A DNA stretch of 7,747 bases from Kiritimatiellia bacterium (GCA_017385345.1 JAFNRY010000286.1:1-7747); one strand, 5' to 3'. Shown: positions 1 through 5,493, counted from the stretch's first letter. Notes: generated from the letters alone by a model not told the origin. Made by a program: numbers and translations.

Positions 1-83
1 GCCGACTCCTTGGCGGTTAGCTCCGCCGCATGTGCCATGATTGCGCTGGCCATTGCCATTCCTCCTATGATGAGTTTATTCAT
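1..83 (-). CDS. Partial secreted protein, N-terminus only (possibly carboxymuconolactone decarboxylase family)
   Basis: Only the first 27 codons lie in the window; the gene runs off the left edge. The start reads MNKLIIGGMAMASAIMAHA followed by AELTAKES. This is a textbook Sec signal peptide: a Lys at position 3, a hydrophobic core, and an A-H-A cleavage site before AE. An AAAGGT ribosome site lies about 9 nt before the ATG at 83. A second ATG at codon 11 sits 7 nt after AGGAGG, but using it would destroy the signal peptide, so I prefer the upstream start. The start is 25 nt past the stop of the aldo/keto reductase remnant, so this is probably the next gene of the same operon. Mature N-termini of the type LTAKE-x are familiar from exported carboxymuconolactone-decarboxylase-like proteins that occur in similar oxidoreductase clusters, but with eight mature residues this is only a guess. 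That it is a secreted protein is fairly sure; its function is unknown. Confidence 0.6.
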   Translation of the reverse strand, partial: MNKLIIGGMAMASAIMAHAAELTAKES

Positions 84-108
84 TGTGTTTACCTTTATTG
101 TTGTGGAA

Positions 109-642
109 TCACTGCGGCTTGACATAGCCCATGCGCTGGATGTCCTCGTCCGTGCGGTTGCCGTGGATGACGATGTGCGAAAGCGCGTCCTCCACCTCGG
201 CCAGTTCGTCGGGCGAGAGAGGCACGTCCGCCGCGCCGAGGTTTTCTTCGATGCGCGCGTCTGAGCGCATTCCGGGAATCGGCACGACATGCGACCACTT
301 GGCGAGCATCCACGCCAGGGCGAGTTACGCCTTTGTGCAGCCCTTGGCCGTCAGCTTCTCCGCGTCCGAGATGTCCTGGTCGCCCACCTTGCACGGCGTG
401 AACTTGGTCGTCAGGACGATCTTGTCGCGGAACGGCTTGACCGCCTTTCCGACAAGCGTCTCGTTCACGAACGGGCCGTAAACCTCCGCCGTGTCGAAGA
501 GCGTGCAGCCCATGTCAAACGCATTGCGCATGAGCCGGATCGGCTCTTCCTCCGGCGGCAGGGCGCCGTAGCCGTGGCTGAAGCCCATGCAGCCGATGCC
601 GACGGACGACACTTCAAAGTTTGCAAGTTTGCGCGTGGTCAC
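109..642 (-). pseudogene. Aldo/keto reductase remnant: internal deletion plus in-frame stop
   Basis: The N-terminal part (about 105 codons from a GTG at 642, with AAAGGA about 9 nt upstream) is a clear aldo/keto reductase: a KLANFEVSSVGIGCMGFSHGYG opening split over residues 5-26, then FDTAEVYGPFVNE at 49-61 and DKIVLTTKF at 73-81. Catalytic Asp50, Tyr55 and Lys80 are present. The C-terminal part is also typical (LALAWMLAKW, then VVPIPGMRSDARIEENLGAA). Between them, residues 82-95 jump to the region just before the last helices, so about 150 residues of a normal 320-330-residue barrel are missing, including the catalytic His. In addition, a TAA at 325-327 sits exactly where the family has Gln in the A-Q-L-A-L-A-W motif; both parts are in the same reading frame, so this looks like a CAA-to-TAA change. 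Intact relatives reduce aldehydes and ketones with NADPH in the cytoplasm. The product cannot form a working enzyme. An assembly or sequencing error could explain the stop but hardly the deletion. Confidence 0.85.
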
Positions 643-677
643 GACTCTGTCCTTTCATTGTTTGGTTTGTTATTCTT

Positions 678-749
678 GTCTCGCGCAGAGGCGCAGCGAT
701 GCAGAGAGCACAAAGAGGTTTTTAATCATTTGCGTTCTTTGCGGCTGAA
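678..749. repeat. Intergenic GCAGAG/GCAAAG repeat element with imperfect stem-loop
   Basis: The 107-nt gap between the flavodoxin and the aldo/keto reductase remnant is filled by low-complexity, near-tandem units of the GCAGAG/GCAAAG type (for example at 685-690, 701-706 and 712-717), ending exactly at the flavodoxin stop codon. On the minus strand, 742-729 (GCAAAGAACGCAAA) can pair with 714-701 (TTTGTGCTCTCTGC): 11 Watson-Crick pairs, one G-T wobble and two mismatches around a 14-nt loop. No T-run follows, so it is not a standard terminator. It could act as an mRNA processing or stabilising hairpin inside the operon, or be a member of a dispersed palindromic repeat family. The part at 729-749 recurs at 1406-1426. 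Confidence 0.55.
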
Positions 750-1367
750 TCACTTCCCAAATTGCTTGAGCCACTTGGCGACGGCGTTCTTCACCGCTTC
801 CGGCTCGTTCTGCGCGACGTGTCCGTAGAGCGCGAGACCCTTCTGCTCGACCTTTGCTTTCGGATACGCCGCCGCGAGCTTGCGCGCCGTCGAGCCAAGC
901 CCTGACCCCTCGTGCGTGCAGAACGGAAGAATCGTCTTGCCGTCAATCTTCGCCTTGTCGAGGAACGAATAAACGATCATCGGCGCGTCCGCCCACCAGT
1001 TCGGATAGCCGAGGTAGATGGTGTCGTAGTCCGAAAGGTCGGGCGCCGCGCCTACGAACTCCGGGCGCGCCTTCGCCTGCATTTCCTTCTTTGCGACTTC
1101 GATGCACGGCGTGTACTTCTCGGGATAGGGGTTCTTCTCCTTGATCTCCCAGGTCGCCGCGCCCGTCTGCGCGGCGATCTCCTTCGCGACCTTCGCGGTG
1201 TTGCCCACCGTGATGACGCCAACCGAGTAGTTCTCGCCCGTGTGCGAGAAGTAGACGACGATGCTCTTGCTCATTTTCTTCTTTCCTTCCTCGGCGAAGC
1301 CAATGTTGCCGAGCGCCGCCGCGGTCGCGACCGCGCCAACCCCCTTGATGAATTCTTTCCTGTTCAT
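750..1367 (-). CDS. Exported flavodoxin-family protein
   Basis: The product has 205 residues: an export signal (residues 1-25) followed by a complete flavodoxin fold of the type common in gut bacteria. The core starts IVVYFSHTGENY (36-47), where SHTGEN is the FMN-phosphate loop. It continues with VGNTAKVAKEI, the isoalloxazine-side loop LGYPNWWADAPM (119-130), and PFCTHEGSGLGS (148-159). Family members bind FMN and carry one or two electrons. I chose the ATG at 1367 (MNRKEFIKG) over one at 1391 because AAAGGA precedes it and because the neighbouring nitroreductase begins with the near-identical MNRKDFIKS. This N-terminus resembles a twin-arginine signal but has Arg-Lys instead of Arg-Arg, so the export route is uncertain. 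A second ATG at 1274, at the exact start of the flavodoxin core, has its own GAGGAAGG ribosome site. The gene follows the nitroreductase after 88 nt in the operon. The physiological partner is unknown. Confidence 0.85.
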   Translation of the reverse strand: MNRKEFIKGVGAVATAAALGNIGFAEEGKKKMSKSIVVYFSHTGENYSVGVITVGNTAKVAKEIAAQTGAATWEIKEKNPYPEKYTPCIEVAKKEMQAKARPEFVGAAPDLSDYDTIYLGYPNWWADAPMIVYSFLDKAKIDGKTILPFCTHEGSGLGSTARKLAAAYPKAKVEQKGLALYGHVAQNEPEAVKNAVAKWLKQFGK

Positions 1368-1405
1368 CCTCCGCTTTCCTTTCTTTTGCATTTCTTCTTT
1401 CTGTT

Positions 1406-1426
1406 TTCAGCCGCCAAGATCGCAAA
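1406..1426 (-). repeat. 21-bp repeat copy, inverted relative to 729-749
   Basis: Read on the minus strand this segment matches the plus-strand segment 729-749 at 19 of 21 positions: both carry TTTGCG, then TCTT, then GCGGCTGAA, differing only at bases 7 and 12. It lies in the 88-nt gap between the nitroreductase and flavodoxin genes. The two copies therefore flank the flavodoxin gene in opposite orientation. Unlike the other copy, this one has no obvious pairing partner nearby. It is most likely a dispersed intergenic repeat; no transposase or target duplication is visible. Confidence 0.6.
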
Positions 1427-1455
1427 GTGCGGTCTCGGAGGCTTGCAGCGCCAGT

Positions 1456-2088
1456 TCACCTATACTCCGCGAAATCTTTTACGGCGCGCCGTTCGAAGTG
1501 CATTTTGTTCGGCGCGGCACCCTTCAGCGGATATCCTGCGTCAAGAATAAACGAGGGCTCTAAATTGCCGGGAACGCCGAACGCGGCGGAGACTTTCTTT
1601 GGATTGAAATACTTCACCCAGCACGATCCAAGCCCTTGCTCCGTCGCCTCCAGCATCATGTGAGTTCCGACGATCGAAACGTCCATGACCGCGGAATTGT
1701 CGTTGGCGTCGAACGGGCTCGTCCACGCCTTCGATCTGTCGTGGCAAACGAGGAAAACGACCGGGGCGCCGTACGCGCACCGCGTAAGCTTGTTGATCTT
1801 CGAGATCGCTTCCGCGCTCCTAAGCACGTAGATTTTGAACGGCTGGAGATTCTTTGCCGTCGGCGCGACGCGCGCGGCCTCGAGAATGGCGTCGATCTTC
1901 TCCTGCTCCACCGGCTTCTTCGCGTAGTAGCGGACGGAATACCTGCTTTTCGCCAATTGGAGAAACGACGGATTCCCCTTTCCTCCGGCGGCGTCTTCTC
2001 CGCCGGCTCCGCCGCATCCGGCGGCAAGCGCCAGCGCCGGCGCGCCGGCGGCGGCTCCGATGCTCTTGATGAAATCCTTTCTGTTCAT
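1456..2088 (-). CDS. Nitroreductase-family flavoprotein with export/lipoprotein signal
   Basis: A 210-residue protein. Residues 45-200 form a nitroreductase domain: KSRYSVRYYAKKPV (47-60), whose Arg/Ser residues contact FMN in the family; PTAKNLQPFKIYV (76-88); the mid-domain VMDVSIVGTHMMLEATEQGLGSCWV (134-158, given in key residues); and a C-terminal GYPLKG (185-190). Family enzymes use FMN and NAD(P)H to reduce nitroaromatics, quinones or activated C=C bonds. Unusually, it starts MNRKDFIKSIGAAAG, followed by a hydrophobic stretch and LALAAGC, a near-canonical lipoprotein box with Cys25 as the candidate lipid site, then a Gly-rich linker. Most nitroreductases are cytoplasmic and lack this. 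NRKDFIK resembles a twin-arginine motif with Lys for the second Arg. An AAGGGG ribosome site precedes the ATG, 25 nt after the dehydrogenase stop. Family assignment is firm; the export route and substrate are inferred. Confidence 0.88.
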   Translation of the reverse strand: MNRKDFIKSIGAAAGAPALALAAGCGGAGGEDAAGGKGNPSFLQLAKSRYSVRYYAKKPVEQEKIDAILEAARVAPTAKNLQPFKIYVLRSAEAISKINKLTRCAYGAPVVFLVCHDRSKAWTSPFDANDNSAVMDVSIVGTHMMLEATEQGLGSCWVKYFNPKKVSAAFGVPGNLEPSFILDAGYPLKGAAPNKMHFERRAVKDFAEYR

Positions 2089-2113
2089 TTCCCAACCCCT
2101 TTTTTCCGCGCGT

Positions 2114-3280
2114 TTACAGACTTTGGCGGAATATCTCCGCCACCTCCTCTTCCGTCAGCCGCTTGTAGCCTCCGTCCAGCCGGAACGTCGCCTTCACGAG
2201 ATCCGGAATCATGGCCTCCGTCGCGCCGAGTTCGGAGATGTTCATGGCTACGCCGATTTCGCGCATCCACGCCTCCAGCGCGGCGAGCCCCTCGTCCGCA
2301 AGCCGGTCGTCGCTCTTGCCTTCCGCCGCAATACCCCAGACGTTCTTCGCGAAGCGGGCGAACTTCCCGAGCCCGTGCGGTTTGATCAGGCGGTAGTACG
2401 GAAGCGAGACGGCGGCGAGCGTCATGCCGTGCGTCGCGTCCGTGAGCGCGCTCACGGCCTGCCCGAGCATGTGCACCTCCCAATCCGTCGTTTTCCCCAT
2501 CGCGATAAGGGTGTTCAGCGCCCACGTCGCGGTCCACATTATGTTGCTGCGGGCCTCGTAGTCGCCGGGATTCTCGACCGCGGCGCGCGAAGAGACGACG
2601 AGCGAGCGCATAAGCCCCTCGGCGATGTGGTCGCTGGTGTTGTCGTCCGTCCCGCTGAAGTACTGTTCCATGATATGGCTCATGACGTCGTAGATGCCCG
2701 AAACCATCTGGCGGCGCGGAACGGTGAACGTGAAACGCGGATTGAGAATCGAAAACTTCGGAAACACCGCCGGGCCGAACACTTTGCCGACCTTCAGGTT
2801 GGCCGCATGATTGGTGATGACGCTGCCGCCGTTCATCTCGCTTCCGGTCCCGGCCATCGTCAGGACGCTCCCGACGGGAATGATGCGGCAGGACGGCTCC
2901 TCGAAGCGCGTGAAATACTTCTGCCACGGGGCCTCTTCGCACCATGCCGAAACGCTCACCGCCTTGGCGTAGTCTATCGTCGAACCTCCGCCGACGGCGA
3001 GAATCAAATCGACATTGTTCGCCTTCGCCTTCGCCGCGCCGTCGAGAAGCTTTTCGAGCGTGGGATTGGGCATCACCCCGCCGTCTTCGACGATCGTCTT
3101 TCCGGCGGATTCGAGGGCTGCGACCACTTGATCGTAGATCCCGTTCCTCTTGATGGAGCCGCCGCCGTAGCAGAGCATTACTACCGGACCGTATCCGGCG
3201 AGTTCTCCGGCGAGCGACTCCATCGCGTTTTCGCCGAAATGCAGGCGGGTCGGGTTGTGGTACGTGAAGTTTCCGTTCAT
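2114..3280 (-). CDS. Iron-containing alcohol dehydrogenase, YqhD/BDH-like
   Basis: At 388 residues it matches the family length (E. coli YqhD 387). It opens with FTYHNPTRLHFGENA (5-19), typical of the butanol dehydrogenase branch. YGGGSIKRNGIYD (38-50) corresponds to the nucleotide-binding segment that favours NADPH in YqhD. The Rossmann glycine motif is GGGSTIDYAK (97-106). Candidate metal ligands Asp198, His202, His270 and His284 lie in YDVMSHIMEQYF and WEVHMLGQAVSALTDATHG, with the 4- and 14-residue spacings expected for Fe or Zn. Such enzymes reduce short-chain and toxic aldehydes with NADPH in the cytoplasm; there is no signal peptide. AAAGGAG stands 7 nt before the ATG, and the ATG follows the upstream TGA after one base, which suggests translational coupling. 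In E. coli yqhD is paired with an aldo/keto reductase under YqhC in aldehyde defence; the pairing here is similar, but the regulator is a LysR protein and the reductase is broken. Confidence 0.93.
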   Translation of the reverse strand: MNGNFTYHNPTRLHFGENAMESLAGELAGYGPVVMLCYGGGSIKRNGIYDQVVAALESAGKTIVEDGGVMPNPTLEKLLDGAAKAKANNVDLILAVGGGSTIDYAKAVSVSAWCEEAPWQKYFTRFEEPSCRIIPVGSVLTMAGTGSEMNGGSVITNHAANLKVGKVFGPAVFPKFSILNPRFTFTVPRRQMVSGIYDVMSHIMEQYFSGTDDNTSDHIAEGLMRSLVVSSRAAVENPGDYEARSNIMWTATWALNTLIAMGKTTDWEVHMLGQAVSALTDATHGMTLAAVSLPYYRLIKPHGLGKFARFAKNVWGIAAEGKSDDRLADEGLAALEAWMREIGVAMNISELGATEAMIPDLVKATFRLDGGYKRLTEEEVAEIFRQSL

Positions 3281-3281
3281 T

Positions 3282-3722
3282 TCATTTCTCCTTTGACTGG
3301 TTGCATTTTTTGAAAATCCGTTTCATGCCGTCCGCGTCGAGCGGCCGCACCGGAACGAGATCGAGCGACTTTATCATGTGCGGCGTCCCCTCCTTGTATG
3401 CGCGGAAATGCGACGAGGCGAGGTGCGCCCTATACGCTTCTTCGCCGCGATATATCTCGACGATGCGGATCGAGCACGGGTTCTCCTTCTTCTGCACCGG
3501 GAATATGCATACGACGCCTGGCTCCTTCGCGACCGATTCGGCGCCGACCGTTCCGGCCGCGGCGAGATACGCGTCGAGCCATTCGGGGAACACCTCGATC
3601 TCCGCGATCCGGACGAGCAGCCCGTCCTGCTCCGCGGCCGGGCTCCGGACGCCGGGCGCGCATTTGCATCCGGCGAGTAGCGCCGCCGCGGAGGCGACCA
3701 TGAATCCGCGCACCATCTTCAT
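3282..3722 (-). CDS. Lipoprotein with antibiotic biosynthesis monooxygenase (ABM) domain
   Basis: A 146-residue protein with a short Sec signal ending in ALLAGC (canonical lipobox, lipidated Cys19), so it is probably anchored in the envelope. Residues 35-125 form one ABM/YgiN-type dimeric alpha-beta barrel: VRIAEIEVFPEWLDAYLAA, then KEPGVVCIFPV, then RIVEIYRGEEAYRAHLASSHF, then a helix near THMIKS-like residues (PHMIKSLDLVPV, 114-125). Members oxidise quinols or polyketide aromatics without metal or cofactor; many are of unknown function. The domain is normally cytoplasmic and about 100 residues long, so the lipoprotein form is notable. The start ATG at 3722 overlaps the upstream acetyltransferase stop as ATGA and has AAGGAG 9 nt upstream. 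The same frame stays open far upstream, but that segment reads as Arg-rich nonsense and would skip the signal. The position in the operon suggests a role with the redox enzymes; the substrate is unknown. Confidence 0.85.
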   Translation of the reverse strand: MKMVRGFMVASAAALLAGCKCAPGVRSPAAEQDGLLVRIAEIEVFPEWLDAYLAAAGTVGAESVAKEPGVVCIFPVQKKENPCSIRIVEIYRGEEAYRAHLASSHFRAYKEGTPHMIKSLDLVPVRPLDADGMKRIFKKCNQSKEK

Positions 3723-4288
3723 TCCGCCACTCTCCTTACGATTCTGGCCGGGACGCCGGCGACGAAGGCGCGCGGAGGGACGTCTCTGGTCACGACCGCG
3801 CCCGCGCCGACGATCGCGCCTTCGCCTACGGTCACGCCGGGGCAGATAGTGACGCGCGCGCCAAGCCACACCCTGTCGCATATCTTGACAGGCTTCGCGA
3901 ACATTCCGCCGCGCTTGCCGGGGTCGGGATCGTGGTTGAGCGTTGCAATGATCGTCTGAGGGCCTATCAGCACGTCGTCCCCGATCTCGATTCCGCCTTG
4001 ATCCTGGAATTGGCAGCCTGCGTTGACGAACACGCGTTTGCCGATCTTGAGGTTCTTGCCGCAATCGGTGTGGAACGGCGGGAACAGCCCGAAGGTTTCG
4101 TCGATTTCACTCGCCGTCAGTTCCGACATCAGCCGCCGCACCTCCTCGGGCGCATGGTACGAACCGTTCAATTCCGCCGTGATTTTCAACGCCTCCTGCG
4201 ACAGGGCGTGGAACGCCCGGTGGAGCGCGCTCCCCTCGGGAATGTACTCCGCCCCGGCCATCGTCTTTCTGAATTCCTCTGCCGTCAT
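3719..4288 (-). CDS. Maltose/galactoside/NodL-type O-acetyltransferase (left-handed beta-helix)
   Basis: A 189-residue protein, the usual length for the Maa/LacA/NodL branch of hexapeptide acetyltransferases. An N-terminal helical part (MTAEEFRKTMAGAEY, residues 1-15) leads to FPPFHTDCGKNLKIGKRVFVN (69-89, key residues), then repeated hexapeptides (IEIGDD, VLIGPQ, VWLGAR, VTICPG, VTVGEG, AIVGAG), and ends GVPARIVRRVAE. His119 in TLNHDPDP is the expected general base that activates the acceptor hydroxyl for acetylation by acetyl-CoA. No signal peptide, so cytoplasmic. The start overlaps the hydrolase stop by ATGA with AGGAAAAA about 7 nt before; the stop overlaps the next gene by ATGA, so all three are probably co-translated. 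Acetylation of a small sugar or alcohol product as a detoxification step is plausible but is inference. The frame is open another 370 codons upstream, but that stretch is the shadow of the hydrolase gene. Confidence 0.93.
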   Translation of the reverse strand: MTAEEFRKTMAGAEYIPEGSALHRAFHALSQEALKITAELNGSYHAPEEVRRLMSELTASEIDETFGLFPPFHTDCGKNLKIGKRVFVNAGCQFQDQGGIEIGDDVLIGPQTIIATLNHDPDPGKRGGMFAKPVKICDRVWLGARVTICPGVTVGEGAIVGAGAVVTRDVPPRAFVAGVPARIVRRVAE

Positions 4289-5325
4289 TTCAGATTTTTC
4301 CTGTAGAACGCCTCGATACGGTCGAAAGGAATGACGTTCTTGCCGCCGCCGTCGTAGAGGTCGGTGTGGTCCGCGCCCGGGACGATGACCAGTTCCTTGT
4401 TGCCGCCAGCGAGCTTCTTGAACGCCGTCTCTCCGAAATACCGGCTGTGCGCCTTCTCGCCGTGAAGAACCATAACCGCGCTTTCGATTTCGCCGGCGTA
4501 TGCGAGGATCGGGGTGTTGAGCAGCGAAAGCGCCGAGGTTGTGTTCCATCCGGCGTTGGAATTGAGGGAACGAGGATGGTAGCCGCGCGGCGTCTTGTAG
4601 TATGCGTGGTAGCGTTTCACGAAATCGGGAGCGCCCTCCGGCACGATATCCGGCACGCCGCCGGCGCGCGCGAACACGCCCGACTTCGCATCCGCCGTGC
4701 GCTGCGCGTTCAGCGCCCTGCGCTTCTCCATGCGCGCCTCTTTCGAATCCTCCTTGTCGAAATACCCGTTCGCCGTCACGCGGTGCATGTCGTACATCGT
4801 CGATGCGACGGTCGCCTTGACGCGCGTATCGTTCGCGGCGGCGTTCAGCGCCAGCCCGCCCCATCCGCAAATGCCGAGAATGCCTATTTTCTCCGGATCG
4901 ACGTCGTCGCGGCAGACGAGGTAATCGACCGCAGCCGAAAAATCCTCGGTGTTGATGTCGGGCGAAGCCACGTTGCGCGGCTCGCCGCCGGATTCGCCGG
5001 TGTAGGACGGATCGAATGCAAGCGTCAGGAAACCACGTTCGGCGAGCGTCTGCGCGTAGAGCCCGGAGCATTGCTCCTTCACGGCGCCGAACGGTCCGGA
5101 TACGGCGATCGCCGCGAGACGGCCCGCGGCGTTCTTCGGTTTGTACACATCCGCCGCGAGCGCAATGCCGAAACGATTTTTGAAAATCGCCTTGCAGTAC
5201 TCGACCTTGTCCGACTTTGAAAAGGTCTTGTCCCATTCCTGCGCCAAAGGTAGAGCCGCGCCTGCAGCGTCCGCCGCGCACGCGCCGCCTGCAACCAGCG
5301 CCGCCGTTGCCAGTTCTTTCATCAT
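4285..5325 (-). CDS. Exported alpha/beta hydrolase with Cys nucleophile (dienelactone-hydrolase-like)
   Basis: A 346-residue protein and the first gene of the operon. Residues 1-22 form a signal peptide (MMKELATAALVAGGACAADA; possible cleavage after A-C-A or A-D-A). The hydrolase core contains AIAVSGPFGAVKEQCSGLYA (72-91, oxyanion region), LAFDPSYTGESGG (102-114), and the nucleophile elbow GILGICGWGGLAL (148-160). Here Cys153 takes the place of Ser in the G-x-S-x-G motif, as in dienelactone hydrolases. The late strand AVMVLHGEKAHSRYF supplies a candidate acid (Glu290), and VPGADHTDLYD supplies His320. Members of this branch are annotated only as hydrolases; esterase or lactonase activity is likely, the substrate unknown. 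The start at 5325 has a very strong AAAGGAGGA site 6 nt upstream. A longer reading to 5430 lacks such a site and would begin upstream of the predicted start of transcription. Confidence 0.88.
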   Translation of the reverse strand: MMKELATAALVAGGACAADAAGAALPLAQEWDKTFSKSDKVEYCKAIFKNRFGIALAADVYKPKNAAGRLAAIAVSGPFGAVKEQCSGLYAQTLAERGFLTLAFDPSYTGESGGEPRNVASPDINTEDFSAAVDYLVCRDDVDPEKIGILGICGWGGLALNAAANDTRVKATVASTMYDMHRVTANGYFDKEDSKEARMEKRRALNAQRTADAKSGVFARAGGVPDIVPEGAPDFVKRYHAYYKTPRGYHPRSLNSNAGWNTTSALSLLNTPILAYAGEIESAVMVLHGEKAHSRYFGETAFKKLAGGNKELVIVPGADHTDLYDGGGKNVIPFDRIEAFYRKNLK

Positions 5326-5330
5326 CCGCT

Positions 5331-5339
5331 TCCTCCTTT
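5331..5339 (-). promoter_or_regulatory. Strong ribosome binding site of the hydrolase gene
   Basis: On the minus strand the sequence AAAGGAGGA lies 5-6 nt before the ATG at 5325. It is the best Shine-Dalgarno match of the operon and decides the start of the first gene, ruling out the longer open frame from 5430. Confidence 0.8.
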
Positions 5340-5384
5340 CGCACGTCTCCATCTGCCGCCATTCCCGGTCGGCCGCTCGCGACG

Positions 5385-5396
5385 TGAATTGATTCA
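5385..5396. promoter_or_regulatory. Small dyad TGAAT-TG-ATTCA at the predicted operon start site
   Basis: Two perfect 5-bp arms (TGAAT and ATTCA) separated by 2 bp. The dyad overlaps the position where transcription from the minus-strand promoter (-10 at 5402-5407) would begin. It could be an operator or chance; short dyads of this size are common. Confidence 0.25.
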
Positions 5397-5401
5397 TGCA
5401 C

Positions 5402-5430
5402 ATTCTAACCTCTTTGCAAAGAGATAGCAA
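5402..5430 (-). promoter_or_regulatory. Predicted sigma70-type promoter of the minus-strand operon
   Basis: On the minus strand, TTGCTA (5430-5425; 4 of 6 to TTGACA) and TAGAAT (5407-5402; 5 of 6 to TATAAT) are separated by exactly 17 bp. Transcription would begin near 5395, giving a leader of about 70 nt before the hydrolase ATG. The spacer contains a perfect 14-bp palindrome, and the -35 hexamer lies inside the adjacent larger dyad, so both could control this promoter. Assigned by eye, without a scoring matrix. Confidence 0.55.
5410..5423. promoter_or_regulatory. Perfect 14-bp palindrome CTCTTTGCAAAGAG in the promoter spacer
   Basis: The sequence is identical to its own reverse complement over all 14 bases. 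It fills the spacer between the -35 and -10 boxes of the operon promoter and directly abuts the next dyad (5423-5446). The half-site GCAAA recurs 11 bp away, about one helical turn, at 5427. This fits a regulator binding site, most simply for the divergent LysR protein. Confidence 0.5.
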
Positions 5431-5446
5431 ATACCGATTTGTTATC
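5423..5446. promoter_or_regulatory. 24-bp inverted repeat, candidate LysR operator over the operon -35
   Basis: The arms GATAGCAAAT and ATTTGTTATC match in 9 of 10 positions around the 4-bp centre ACCG. The left arm contains the -35 hexamer of the operon promoter. A LysR-type regulator that activates usually contacts sites just upstream of and overlapping the -35, which fits this position. Binding is not proven by sequence alone. Confidence 0.55.
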
Positions 5447-5451
5447 CTGCG

Positions 5452-5470
5452 CCATAACTTGCGATTATGG
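5452..5470. promoter_or_regulatory. T-N11-A dyad CCATAA-N7-TTATGG, candidate autoregulatory LysR box
   Basis: Two perfect 6-bp arms separated by 7 bp. The inner ATAA-N7-TTAT has the T-N11-A geometry known for LysR-family recognition sites (T at 5455, A at 5467). It covers the predicted -35 of lysR (5459-5464), the classic place for a LysR protein to repress its own gene. Confidence 0.55.
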
Positions 5471-5486
5471 ATGGATATGCTATACT
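5459..5486 (+). promoter_or_regulatory. Predicted promoter of the LysR gene, possibly giving a leaderless mRNA
   Basis: TTGCGA (5459-5464; 4 of 6) and TATACT (5481-5486; 5 of 6 to TATAAT) are separated by 16 bp. The expected start of transcription is about 5492-5494, which coincides with the ATG at 5494. No Shine-Dalgarno sequence is visible before that ATG, so translation may be leaderless. Confidence 0.45.
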
Positions 5487-5493
5487 ACATCGC

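Noticed and set aside
2060..3313. Open frame of 417 codons on the plus strand opposite the alcohol dehydrogenase.
   Set aside because: It lies antisense to a perfect iron-ADH gene, is rich in Arg, His and Ala without any family motif, and is a by-product of high GC.
3723..4064. N-terminal extension of the ABM protein (frame open from 4064).
   Set aside because: It overlaps the acetyltransferase in another frame, has Arg-rich composition, and would bury the clear lipoprotein signal beginning at 3722.
3719..5401. A 560-codon frame that would fuse an N-terminal extension to the acetyltransferase.
   Set aside because: The first 370 codons overlap the hydrolase gene in another frame and read as Arg/Gly-rich nonsense; the acetyltransferase alone has normal length, its own start and an ATGA overlap.
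5326..5430. Longer hydrolase start at 5430.
   Set aside because: It would begin inside the predicted -35 box, lacks a ribosome site, and puts 35 polar residues before the signal peptide.
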